From: Streptomyces collinus
Lineage (GTDB): Bacteria > Actinomycetota > Actinomycetes > Streptomycetales > Streptomycetaceae
Assembly (NCBI RefSeq): GCF_031348265.1
Contig: NZ_CP133771.1
Location: forward strand, 3,038,001 to 3,102,000
Length of the DNA stretch: 64,000 bases
Direction: 5' to 3'
In this document: positions 25,233 to 33,696 of the stretch, piece by piece
Layout: every line of letters begins with the position of its first letter
Numbering within the stretch: position 1 is the first letter of the stretch
The notes under the pieces: generated by a model
Told to the model about the DNA's origin: nothing
The model's database searches: none
Seen by the model: only the letters and a program-made list of their open reading frames with translations
Position numbers and translations under genes: made by a program

Positions 25233-26053
25233 GGAAACGCCTGGTGGGGTGGCTGTGCGACACCGCCCTGATCCTCTACTTCGTCTTCGCGCTGTTCCCG
25301 ATCGCCTGGATGGTGATCCTGTCGCTGAAGCCGGCCGACCAGCTCTTCTCCACCTACTTCTCCTTCTCCCCCACCCTCGACGGCTACCGGACGGTCCTCG
25401 GCGACAGCGAGGGCATCCCGTTCGTGCGGTTCTTCGTCAACAGCCTGGTGGTGTCGGTGGGGGCGGTCGTGCTGTCGCTGGTGGTGGGGCTGCCGGCCGC
25501 CTACGCCTCGGCCCGGTGGCGGTTCAAGGGCTCCGAGAACCTGATGTTCACGCTGCTGTCGTTCCGCTTCGCACCCGAACTCACCGTGATCATCCCGCTG
25601 TTCGTGCTCTACCAGAAGCTCGGTCTCTTCGACACGTACGTCGGCATGGTGTGGGTGCTGCAACTCGTCACGCTGCCGCTGATCGTGTGGATCATGCGGT
25701 CCTACTTCGCCGACCTCACACCCGAGCTGGAGCAGGCCGCCCTGCTCGACGGCTACACCCGCAAGCAGGCGTTCTTCAAGGTGGCGCTCCCGCTGGTCAA
25801 GCCGGGCATCGCGGCCGTGTCGCTGCTGGCGTTCATCTTCGCCTGGAACAACTTCGTCTTCCCGCTGATCCTCACCTCCAACGAGGCCCAGACGGTGACC
25901 GTGGGCGCGCTGTCGTTCCTCGGCGGGGACCGGCCCAAGTACAACCTCACGGCCGCCGCCGCGCTGGTGTCGGTCGTACCGCCGCTGCTGCTGGCGCTGA
26001 CGATCCAGCGGTACCTGGTGCGGGGCCTGTCGTTCGGGGCGGTGAAGTCATGA
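25229..26053 (+). CDS. Carbohydrate ABC transporter permease (MalG-like)
   Basis: This is a 274-residue, six-helix permease with the MalG-type EAA loop PELEQAALLDGYTRKQAFFKVALPL and a conserved FAWNNFVFPLILTSNEAQTVTVG near the end. It pairs with the MalF-like protein. Start and stop overlap both neighbours by 4 bases (ATGA). Confidence 0.92.
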   Translation: MRKRLVGWLCDTALILYFVFALFPIAWMVILSLKPADQLFSTYFSFSPTLDGYRTVLGDSEGIPFVRFFVNSLVVSVGAVVLSLVVGLPAAYASARWRFKGSENLMFTLLSFRFAPELTVIIPLFVLYQKLGLFDTYVGMVWVLQLVTLPLIVWIMRSYFADLTPELEQAALLDGYTRKQAFFKVALPLVKPGIAAVSLLAFIFAWNNFVFPLILTSNEAQTVTVGALSFLGGDRPKYNLTAAAALVSVVPPLLLALTIQRYLVRGLSFGAVKS

Positions 26054-27141
26054 TCCGGCTGAGCGGGATACGGAAGTCGTACGGGAAGACCCTCGCCCTC
26101 GACGAACTCGAACTGGAGGTGCGGGAAGGCGAGTTCTTCTGTCTGCTCGGACCGTCCGGCGCGGGCAAGACCACCACCCTGAAGACCGTCGCCGGGCTCG
26201 AACAGCCCGACTCCGGCACGGTCGTGCTCGACGGCGAGGACATGCGGGGGGTCGAGCCGTACGACCGGGGCGTGGCGATGTGCTTCGAGAGCTACGCCCT
26301 CTATCCGCACCGCTCGGCCTACGACAATCTCGCCTCGCCGCTGCGCTCGCCCCGGCACCGGCTGCCCGCCGCCGAGGCCCGGCAGCGGATCGGCGCGATC
26401 GCCGAACTGCTCGGCATCTCCGGGCTGCTGGACCGGCCCGTCGGGCAGCTGTCCAACGGTCAGCGGCAACGCGTCGCCCTCGGCCGGGTCCTGGTCCGCC
26501 CGGCCAGGGCCTTCCTGCTGGACGAGCCGCTCTCCCACCTCGACGCCAAGCTCCGCCAGCAGATGCGGGCGGAACTGAAGGCGATCGGGGCCGTGCAGCG
26601 CACCACCACCCTCTACGTCACTCACGACTCGGTCGAGGCACTGGCGCTCGGGGACCGGATCGGGGTCATCCGGGAGGGCCGGATCGTGCAGACGGGCACG
26701 CGGGAGGAGATCTGGTACGAGCCGTACGACACGGAGGTCGCGCGGGCCTTCGGCCGGCCCCGGATCAATCTGCTGCCGGGCGTGGTGACGGAGAGCGGCG
26801 TGCGCTCGGACGGCGGTGTGGAGCTGCCGGTCCGGGCGCAGGCCGCACCGGGCACGGAGGTGCTGGTGGGCCTGCGTCCCCGGGACATCGCCCTGCACGG
26901 CGGCGAGGGCCACGGGCTGGCCGGGACCGTGTACGTCACCGAGGTGCTCGGCCGGTCCGTGGAGGTCACCGTCCGGCTCGGGACCGGGGAGCAGCGGGTG
27001 TCGCTGGTGGCCCCGCGGGCGGACGCGGCGCGCCTTCGTCCGGACGATCCGGTACGGCTCGTGGTCCGGCCTGAGAACCTGCTGCTGTTCGAGGCCGACC
27101 GGCCGGAGCGACCGGGACGACGGATAGAGACGCAGCCATGA
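26050..27141 (+). CDS. Carbohydrate ABC transporter ATPase (MalK/UgpC type), first of two
   Basis: This 363-residue ATPase has Walker A GPSGAGKTTT, Walker B FLLDEPLSHLDAKLR, switch VTHDSVEA and a C-terminal regulatory OB-like domain. The signature reads LSNGQ rather than LSGGQ, and the Q-loop is CFESYALYPH. The permease pair is shared with a second, divergent ATPase at 28066 whose signature is LSSGQ. Two unlike half-sites may form a heterodimer. Starts and stops overlap neighbours (ATGA both sides). Confidence 0.92.
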   Translation: MIRLSGIRKSYGKTLALDELELEVREGEFFCLLGPSGAGKTTTLKTVAGLEQPDSGTVVLDGEDMRGVEPYDRGVAMCFESYALYPHRSAYDNLASPLRSPRHRLPAAEARQRIGAIAELLGISGLLDRPVGQLSNGQRQRVALGRVLVRPARAFLLDEPLSHLDAKLRQQMRAELKAIGAVQRTTTLYVTHDSVEALALGDRIGVIREGRIVQTGTREEIWYEPYDTEVARAFGRPRINLLPGVVTESGVRSDGGVELPVRAQAAPGTEVLVGLRPRDIALHGGEGHGLAGTVYVTEVLGRSVEVTVRLGTGEQRVSLVAPRADAARLRPDDPVRLVVRPENLLLFEADRPERPGRRIETQP

Positions 27142-27947
27142 GCAACAGCAGTGGTGGACAGCAGGGGCCCGCGGCGCGGCAGGCCGCCATGGCCGAGCAG
27201 GTGCTGGCCGACGGCTCGGCGACGGCGGCGGAACTCGCCGAGCGGTTCGGGGTGAGCCTGATGACCATCCACCGGGACCTCGACGAGCTCGAACGGCAGG
27301 GCATCGTACGGAAGTTCCGGGGCGGGGTGACCGCGCAGCCGTCTGGGGTCTTCGAGTCGAACGTGCAGTACCGGCTGAAGAGCATGCGCGCAGAGAAGGC
27401 CGCCGTCGCCGAGCACGCGCTGCGGATGGTGGAGCCCGGGATGGCGATCCTGCTGGACGACTCCACGTCCACCCTGGAGATAGCCAGACGGCTGCGCACG
27501 GCCGAGATCACACCGCTGACGGTCGTCACCAACTTCCTGGAGGCCATCAACCTCCTCTCCGGCCAGCGGGGCATCCACCTGATGGCGCTCGGCGGCGACT
27601 ACGACCCGCTGCACTCCTCGTTCCTCGGGGTGTCGTGCGTGGAGGCGGTCCAGCAGCTCAGGGTGGACGTGTGCTTCGCGTCGACGTCGGCCGTGCACGG
27701 GGGTTACGCCTACCACCAGGAGCAGCACATCGTGTCGGTGAAGCGGGCGATGCTCGACGCGGCGGCACGGAACGTCCTGCTGATCGACCACACCAAGCTC
27801 GGCCGGGTCGCCCTGCACCGGGTCGTCCCCCTGTCCCGCTTCGACACGCTCCTCGTCGACGACGGGGCGTCGCCGGAGGCACTGCGGGATCTGGACGAGC
27901 ACAAGGTCCGTTACGAGGTTTGCGCGACTCCCGCTCGTGAGCCGTAA
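27138..27947 (+). CDS. DeoR-family transcriptional regulator
   Basis: This 269-residue repressor-type protein has an N-terminal HTH (ATAAELAERFGVSLMTIHRDLDELERQGIV, about 30-60) and a sugar-phosphate-sensing DeoRC domain (VTNFLEAINLLSG, CFASTSAVHGGYAYHQ, NVLLIDHTKLGR). It overlaps the ATPase stop (ATGA), so it is co-transcribed with the transporter and likely autoregulates the cluster by binding the palindrome at 22873. The inducer is probably a phosphorylated product of one of the FGGY kinases. Confidence 0.92.
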   Translation: MSNSSGGQQGPAARQAAMAEQVLADGSATAAELAERFGVSLMTIHRDLDELERQGIVRKFRGGVTAQPSGVFESNVQYRLKSMRAEKAAVAEHALRMVEPGMAILLDDSTSTLEIARRLRTAEITPLTVVTNFLEAINLLSGQRGIHLMALGGDYDPLHSSFLGVSCVEAVQQLRVDVCFASTSAVHGGYAYHQEQHIVSVKRAMLDAAARNVLLIDHTKLGRVALHRVVPLSRFDTLLVDDGASPEALRDLDEHKVRYEVCATPAREP

Positions 27948-28065
27948 GGGCGCGCCGGTGTCGAGGGTGCGAGCGCGCGGAGGCCCGAAGGGTCGAGCAC
28001 GGTCGCGGCCTCGGCGCCGGCTGAAAGCGCCCTGGAGGCGAGCGGGCCATGAGAAGGGGACGGCC

Positions 28066-29160
28066 ATGACGGGAACGGGACTGGAGCTACGTGAGCTGCG
28101 GAAGACCTACCGGTCGCGTGGGCGGCCCTCCGTGGACGCCGTCCGCGGGATCGACCTGACCCTGCGGTCCGGGGAGTTGCTCGGGCTGCTCGGCCCCTCA
28201 GGGTGCGGCAAGTCGACCACGTTACGGATGATCGCCGGGCTGGAGTCCGTCACCGGCGGGGACATCCTGGTCGGCGGGGCGTCCGTCGTCGAACGGCCCG
28301 CCCAGCAGCGAAACATCGGGGTGGCGTTCGAGAACTACGCGCTGTATCCGCCGCTGTCGGTCGCGGAGAACCTGGCGTTCGGGCTGAAGGCCCGGCGCGG
28401 GGCCGCCCGCGGTTCCCGGGGGGACGTCGACCGCAAGGTCAAGGACATCGCCGAGCGGGTCGGTCTGACCGACCTCCTCGATGCCCGCCCGGCGGGGCTG
28501 TCCAGCGGCCAGAAGCAGCGCGTCTCCCTGGCCCGGGCCCTGATCCGCGAGCCCGACGTGCTGCTCCTCGACGAGCCGCTCTCCCACCTGGACGCGGCCC
28601 AGCGTGACTCCACCCGCCGCGAACTCAAGCGCATCCAGAAGGACCTGGGCCACACCACCATCCTGGTCACCCACGACCAGGAGGAGGCCCTCTCCCTCGC
28701 CGACCGGATCGCCGTGATGAAGGACGGCGTCATCCAGCAGCTCGGCACGCCCTACGAGATCTACGACAGCCCGGCCAACGTGTTCGTCGCGGACTTCGTC
28801 GGCGAGCCCGCGATCACCCTGCTGCCCGGCATCTCCGGCGGCGACGGCCACGCCCGCCTCTCCGACACGGTGCGGATCGCCCTGCCCGTGCCGGTGGACC
28901 GGGGGCGGGAGGTGGTGGTCGGCATCCGCCCCGAGGACGTCCGGCTCACCGCCGAAGGCGGCCTGCCCGCCCGGGTCGTCGCCCATGAACCGCTCCTGGA
29001 GTCGGGCCTGGCGACCCTCGCCCTGGACGGGGTCGAACGGCATCTGGTCGTCCTCACCGACCCCGAGGTGCGGCTCGCCCACGACGACCGGGTCCGGGTC
29101 GCCGCCGACCCCGAGCACACCCATGTCTTCGACGCCGAGACAGGAGAGGCCCTGCGATGA
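28066..29160 (+). CDS. Carbohydrate ABC transporter ATPase (MalK/UgpC type), second
   Basis: This 364-residue ATPase has GPSGCGKSTT, Q-loop AFENYALYPPLSVAENLAFG, signature LSSGQKQRV, Walker B LLLDEPLSHLDAAQRD and a TOBE-like C-terminus (VGIRPEDVRL). It starts after a 118-bp gap downstream of the DeoR gene, with GAAGGGGA before the ATG. Its stop overlaps the dehydrogenase start. No second permease pair is present, so it probably joins the first ATPase in one transporter. Confidence 0.9.
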   Translation: MTGTGLELRELRKTYRSRGRPSVDAVRGIDLTLRSGELLGLLGPSGCGKSTTLRMIAGLESVTGGDILVGGASVVERPAQQRNIGVAFENYALYPPLSVAENLAFGLKARRGAARGSRGDVDRKVKDIAERVGLTDLLDARPAGLSSGQKQRVSLARALIREPDVLLLDEPLSHLDAAQRDSTRRELKRIQKDLGHTTILVTHDQEEALSLADRIAVMKDGVIQQLGTPYEIYDSPANVFVADFVGEPAITLLPGISGGDGHARLSDTVRIALPVPVDRGREVVVGIRPEDVRLTAEGGLPARVVAHEPLLESGLATLALDGVERHLVVLTDPEVRLAHDDRVRVAADPEHTHVFDAETGEALR

Positions 29161-30188
29161 CTGACGGAAACAGCGTGCGTGTCGTGGCCGCCGGCGACCA
29201 CTTCGTCCTGCCGTCGCTGATCACGCGGGCGGTGGAGCACGAGGTGGAGCGGGCCGACGTCCACGAAGTGCGGCTCGGCTGGCCGCTGGAGCCGTTCGGG
29301 CCGGTCGCCGAGGTGCAGGAGGCCAGTGACGCCGAGGACGAGCTGATCGAGGCGCTGGCCGGGGCGCAGGTGCTGGTCACGCAGATGGGGCCGGTCACCG
29401 GGAAGGTCCTCGCCGCCTGCCCGGATCTGAGGCTGGTCGTGGTCTGCCGGGGCGGGCCGGTCAACGTCAACCTGGACGCGGCCAAGGACCATGACGTACG
29501 GGTGTGCTTCGCGCCGGGCCGCAACGCCGCCGCCACCGCCGAGTTCACCGTCGGCATGATGCTGGCCGCCCTGCGCCGCATCCCCCAGGCCCACGACCCG
29601 CTCGCCCGGCAGGGCAGCTGGGAGGGGGCGACGTACTACACGTACGAGCGGAGCGGACTGGAGCTGGAGGACCTGCCCGTCGGTCTGGTCGGGTACGGGG
29701 CCGTCGGCAGCCGGGTCGCGCGCGTGCTGTGCGCCTTCGGGGCGCGGGTGATGGTCCACGACCCGTATGTGCACGGCGAGATCCACGGCCTGCGCGTGAC
29801 CTCGCTCGACGACCTGCTGCGCCGCTCGCAGGTGATCACCCTGCACGCCCGGCTCACGCCCGAGACGCGGGGGCTGATCGGCGCCCGGGAGCTGGGGCTG
29901 CTGCCGTCCGGCGCGGTGGTGGTCAACGTGGCCCGGGGCCCGCTGCTGGACGAGGGCGCGCTGTGTGACGCGCTGGAGAGCGGGCGGCTGTCGGCGGCGG
30001 CTCTGGACACCTATGAGCGGGAGCCGCTGCCGGCCCAGTCCCGGCTGCCGGGGCTGGCCGACCGCGTGGTCCTCACCCCCCACCTGGGCGGGGCGTCGCG
30101 CGCGGTCGCCGAGAAGGCCGCCCGGATCGCCGCCGAGGAAGTGGGCCGCTGGGTGCGCGGGGAGCCGCTCGCGCACTGCCTGACCTGA
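29157..30188 (+). CDS. D-isomer-specific 2-hydroxyacid dehydrogenase
   Basis: This 343-residue NAD(P)-dependent oxidoreductase of the phosphoglycerate-dehydrogenase superfamily has the Rossmann motif GYGAVGSRVA. The catalytic Arg lies in VNVARGPLLDEGAL (usual RGxxxxE), the Glu in TYEREPLP, and the His in LTPHLGGAS. The N-terminal substrate domain is divergent (VCRGGPVNVNLDAAK). In this operon it likely oxidises or reduces an acid derived from the imported sugar alcohol. ATGA overlaps the ATPase stop. Confidence 0.9.
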   Translation: MTDGNSVRVVAAGDHFVLPSLITRAVEHEVERADVHEVRLGWPLEPFGPVAEVQEASDAEDELIEALAGAQVLVTQMGPVTGKVLAACPDLRLVVVCRGGPVNVNLDAAKDHDVRVCFAPGRNAAATAEFTVGMMLAALRRIPQAHDPLARQGSWEGATYYTYERSGLELEDLPVGLVGYGAVGSRVARVLCAFGARVMVHDPYVHGEIHGLRVTSLDDLLRRSQVITLHARLTPETRGLIGARELGLLPSGAVVVNVARGPLLDEGALCDALESGRLSAAALDTYEREPLPAQSRLPGLADRVVLTPHLGGASRAVAEKAARIAAEEVGRWVRGEPLAHCLT

Positions 30189-30207
30189 GGACCGGGAGGA
30201 GAGCCGC

Positions 30208-31632
30208 ATGTACGTGGGGATCGACGTGGGCACGTCCATGGTCAAGGCGGCGGCCTTCGACGCCATGGGCCGCCAACTGGCGGTGGAGTCCCGCCCGGTG
30301 GGCCTGAAGCTGCACGGCGGGCTGGTCGAGCAGGACATGGAGGAGGTGTACGGGGAGGTCGTCGCGGTGCTCGAAGCGCTGACCTCCGCCGTGGCGGAGC
30401 CCGTCGAGCTGGCCGGGCTCACGGGGCAGGGCGACGGGGTGTGGCTGGTCGACGGCGAGGGACGGCCGGTGCGGCCGGCCGCCTCCTGGATGGACGGGCG
30501 GGCGCACGAACTGGTCGACCGGTGGCTGGCGGACGGCACCTTCGAGACGGTGTTCCGGCGGACGGGCGGCGCGATGTTCCCGGGCTCCCCGGGCCCGCTG
30601 CTGGCGTGGCTGGACCGTCACGAACCGAAGGCGCTGGATGCCGCGAAGGCCGCCCTGTACTGCAAGGACATGGTGTTCCAGCGGCTGACCGGCGCCGGTT
30701 CGACGACGGATGTGTCGGACGCGTCGATGCCGTTCCTGGACCCGCGGACCCGGACCTACGACAACCGGGTCGTCGAACTGCTGGGGCTGGCGCACCGCCG
30801 CGGGCTGCTCGCCCCGGTCAGCGACCCGGTCGCGACGGCCGGGACGCGGGGCGAGGGCCTGCCGTCCGGGACCCGGATCGCGAACGGGCCCTACGACCTG
30901 CCGGCCTGTGCGCTGGGCGCCGGGGTGACGTCCCCCGGGGACGGTCTGCTGATCGTCGGCACCTGTCTGGCCAGCCTGGTCGCCACCACCGAGCTCGACC
31001 TGACCGGTGAACCGGCCGGTCTGTACATCTCCACGGACCGGCCCGGGCACTGGCTGCGCGCCATGCCCGCCATGGTCGGCACGGCGGCGCTGGACTGGGT
31101 GCTGTCGACGACGGGGGTGCGGCACGACGAGGTGGACGGCCTGCTGGCCGGGACGCCTCCGGGCGCGAACGGTGTCCGGGTGCTGCCGTACTTCGCGCCC
31201 TCCGGTGAACGCGCCCCCTTCGTCGAACCGCGCCTGCGCGCCGAACTCACGGGCGTGTCCCTGGAGTCGAGCCGGGGTGACCTGGTCCGCGCCACCTGCG
31301 AGGGCATCGGGTACGCGGCCCGGCACTGCCTGGCGGCGGCGGGCCTCACCGGGAGCCTGGCCGTCTGCGGCGGCGGCACCCGCAGTTCCGCCTGGATGCG
31401 GCTGCTGGCCGATGTGCTCGGGCGGCCGTTGCGGGTCGTGGAGGGCGAGGTGGGCGCGCGGGGCGCGGTCCTGGCGGCGGCCGAGCGGTACGGGGTGCCG
31501 CTGGACGCGGAGGTGTGGACGCAACCGACGGCGGTCGTCGAGCCGGACCCGGAGCGGGCCGCGTTCTACACCAGGGGTTACGAGGAGCACCTGGACCGGC
31601 TGGCCGGGGCACGGGCCCGGGCACGGAAGTGA
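30208..31632 (+). CDS. FGGY-family polyol kinase, erythritol-kinase-like
   Basis: This 474-residue kinase starts MYVGIDVGTSMVKAAAFDAMG and contains LTGQGDGVWLVDGEGRPVRPA. That phrase recalls EryA erythritol kinases more than xylulokinases. The later CGGGTRSSAWMRLLADVLGRP is the FGGY ATP motif. It differs from the kinase at 21281, so the cluster encodes two sugar or polyol kinases. It follows the dehydrogenase by 19 bases with GGGAGGAGAG before the ATG. The substrate is unproven. Confidence 0.88.
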   Translation: MYVGIDVGTSMVKAAAFDAMGRQLAVESRPVGLKLHGGLVEQDMEEVYGEVVAVLEALTSAVAEPVELAGLTGQGDGVWLVDGEGRPVRPAASWMDGRAHELVDRWLADGTFETVFRRTGGAMFPGSPGPLLAWLDRHEPKALDAAKAALYCKDMVFQRLTGAGSTTDVSDASMPFLDPRTRTYDNRVVELLGLAHRRGLLAPVSDPVATAGTRGEGLPSGTRIANGPYDLPACALGAGVTSPGDGLLIVGTCLASLVATTELDLTGEPAGLYISTDRPGHWLRAMPAMVGTAALDWVLSTTGVRHDEVDGLLAGTPPGANGVRVLPYFAPSGERAPFVEPRLRAELTGVSLESSRGDLVRATCEGIGYAARHCLAAAGLTGSLAVCGGGTRSSAWMRLLADVLGRPLRVVEGEVGARGAVLAAAERYGVPLDAEVWTQPTAVVEPDPERAAFYTRGYEEHLDRLAGARARARK

Positions 31633-31658
31633 ACCTGCCTTCGACGAAGGGGAGTCGT

Positions 31659-32696
31659 ATGCGACTCGGACGGAGATCCCTCCTGCTCGCCGCGGCCGCG
31701 GGAACCGGCGCAGCCGCCACGGCGGGCCCGGCGGCGGCCGGAGCACGCAAGGGCGGTGGCCCGGTCGTCATCGGCCACCGCGGCGCGGCCGGCTGGCGCC
31801 CGGAGCACACGGCACCCTCGTACACGTACGCCGTGCAGACGGGCGCCGACTGGATCGAACCGGACCTGGTGCCGACGAAGGACCATGTGCTGGTGGTCCG
31901 GCACGAGAACGAGATCTCCCAGACGACCGACGTGGCCCGCCGGCCGGAGTTCGCGGACCGCCGGACGACGAAGACGGTCGACGGGCGGGCGGTCACCGGC
32001 TGGTTCACGGAGGACTTCACGCTGGCCGAGCTGAAGACGCTGCGGGCGGTGGAGCGGCTGCCCGCGGTCCGCAACCGCAACACCGTCTTCGACGGGCGTG
32101 CGGAGGTCATGACGTTCCAGGAGGTCGTGGACCTGGCGCGGCGGCTGTCACGGGAGCACGGCCGGACGATCGCGGTCTTCCCGGAGACCAAGCACCCCAC
32201 GTACTTCCGCTCGATCGGACTGCCGCTGGAGCCGAAGCTGGCGGCCGTGATCCGCCGCAACCGGCTCGGGCGGCGCGAGTGCGTCGTGCAGTCCTTCGAA
32301 CCGACGAGCCTGCGGCGCATGACGGATCTGAACGTGCCGTTGTGGCAGGCGCTGGGGACGACGGGCGGGCCCTACGACCTGCCCTCGGTGACCTACCGGG
32401 ACATGATGACGCCGGCGGGACTGGCGGGGATCGCCGAGTACGCGGACTGGATCGGGCCGGACAAGTCCTCGGTCGCGGGCACGGCGCTCGTCGCGGACGC
32501 GCATGCGGCGGGGCTGCGGATCGGGCCGTACACCTTCCGCGCGGAGAACCAGTTCCTGCCGGAGCGGTTCCGGCGCGGAAGCGGACCGAACGATTTCGGG
32601 GACGCGTTCGCGGAATACACGCTGTACTACCGCATGGGGGTCGATGCGGTCGTAACCGACTTCCCGGACTTGGCGGTGATCGCGAGGAGGAGCTGA
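31659..32696 (+). CDS. Exported glycerophosphodiester phosphodiesterase
   Basis: This 345-residue enzyme hydrolyses glycerophosphodiesters to an alcohol and glycerol 3-phosphate. A twin-arginine signal (GRRSLLLAAAAG) predicts Tat export. Catalytic residues are His40 and Arg41 (GHRGAAGWRPEH), Glu67 and Asp69 (WIEPDLV) and His82 (VVRHENE). C-terminal YYRMGVDAVVTDFPD is typical. RBS AAGGGGAG lies just upstream. Being the last metabolic gene of the polyol operon, it may release an external substrate that the transporter imports. Confidence 0.92.
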   Translation: MRLGRRSLLLAAAAGTGAAATAGPAAAGARKGGGPVVIGHRGAAGWRPEHTAPSYTYAVQTGADWIEPDLVPTKDHVLVVRHENEISQTTDVARRPEFADRRTTKTVDGRAVTGWFTEDFTLAELKTLRAVERLPAVRNRNTVFDGRAEVMTFQEVVDLARRLSREHGRTIAVFPETKHPTYFRSIGLPLEPKLAAVIRRNRLGRRECVVQSFEPTSLRRMTDLNVPLWQALGTTGGPYDLPSVTYRDMMTPAGLAGIAEYADWIGPDKSSVAGTALVADAHAAGLRIGPYTFRAENQFLPERFRRGSGPNDFGDAFAEYTLYYRMGVDAVVTDFPDLAVIARRS

Positions 32697-32917
32697 TGTT
32701 CTTCAAGGACAAGCACTGCCCGACCTGCAAGGGCAGCGGCACTCAGGTGTTCACGCCGCTCAAGCCCGGGGAGCGCAAGGCCCTCGGGACGAACCGCACG
32801 GACCTGTGGCGCTGCACCGCCGCGGGCTGCCGGTGGTATCAGCCCTGGGACCATCAGGCAGGCGGGGGCCGGCTCCCGGAGGAGTTGCAGAACCCGGGAG
32901 CCGACGCCACGCAGTGA
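32696..32917 (+). CDS. Small zinc-ribbon-like protein, unknown function
   Basis: This 73-residue protein carries CPTCKGSG near the start and WRCTAAGCRWYQPW in the middle, giving two Cys pairs for one zinc site. The start shares one base with the preceding stop (TGATG) and has GAGGAGGAG in front, so it is translated with the phosphodiesterase. Its role is unknown. Confidence 0.8.
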   Translation: MFFKDKHCPTCKGSGTQVFTPLKPGERKALGTNRTDLWRCTAAGCRWYQPWDHQAGGGRLPEELQNPGADATQ

Positions 32918-32920
32918 GCC

Positions 32921-33559
32921 CTACAGGTTGGAGAAGTCCGGGCCCTTGGTGCGGGTGCGCTTGATCTCGTAGAAGCCGGGGACCGAGGCCACGGCGAGGG
33001 TGCCGTCCCAGAGGCGGCCGGCCTCCTCGCCCTGCGGGGCCGGGGTGACGACCGGGCCGAAGAAGGCGATCTGCTCGCCGTCGGAGCCGGGCACGGCGAT
33101 GACCGGGGTGCCCACGTCCTGGCCGACCTTGTCGATGCCCTCCTTGTGGGAGGCGCGCAGCTCGGCCTCGTACGGGGTGGCGTCCCAGTGCTCCAGGAGG
33201 GACTCGGGCAGGCCGACGTCCTTCAGGGCGGCGGCGACCGTCTCCTTGCCGGGGCCCTCCGCCCGGTTGTGGATGCGGGTGCCGAGCGCGGTGTAGAAGG
33301 CGCCGAGGACCTCGGGGCCGTGCTCCTGCTGCGCGGCTATGACGACCCGGACGGGGCCCCACGCCTTGGTCTCCAGCAGTTCGCGGTACTCCTCGGGCAG
33401 CTCGTCCAGCTTGTTCTCGTTCAGGACGGCGAGGCTCATGACATGCCAGCGGACCTCGATGTCCCTGACCTTCTCCACCTCCAGAACCCAGCGGGAGGTC
33501 ATCCAGGCCCAGGGGCACAGCGGGTCGAACCAGAAGTCGACGGGTGTCTTGTCCGACAT
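32921..33559 (-). CDS. DsbA-like mycothiol-dependent nitroreductase homologue, monothiol
   Basis: This 212-residue thioredoxin-fold protein resembles M. tuberculosis Rv2466c (mycothiol-dependent reductase, DsbA family) along its length: DFWFDPLCPW, EVRWHVMSLAVLNENK, GPVRVVIAAQQEHG, DVGTPVI, GFYEIKRTRT. The active site is C15-P-W-A18, whereas Rv2466c has CPWC, so the second Cys is lost. A monothiol mechanism using mycothiol is therefore expected. The ATG follows GAGGAGAG. It is divergent from pepN, as I recall for Rv2466c and pepN. Confidence 0.9.
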   Translation of the reverse strand: MSDKTPVDFWFDPLCPWAWMTSRWVLEVEKVRDIEVRWHVMSLAVLNENKLDELPEEYRELLETKAWGPVRVVIAAQQEHGPEVLGAFYTALGTRIHNRAEGPGKETVAAALKDVGLPESLLEHWDATPYEAELRASHKEGIDKVGQDVGTPVIAVPGSDGEQIAFFGPVVTPAPQGEEAGRLWDGTLAVASVPGFYEIKRTRTKGPDFSNL

Positions 33560-33696
33560 GTCTCTCCTCAAGAGGAAACCTTTTCTCCGGCAACGCCGGT
33601 GCGCGCTCCCGTCATTCCCGGCTGCCCCGCGTCAGGGGCACGTGGCAGGATCGGTCCTGTTCAGCCGTACCCCACGACATCCGAGGAGTGCCGCCC

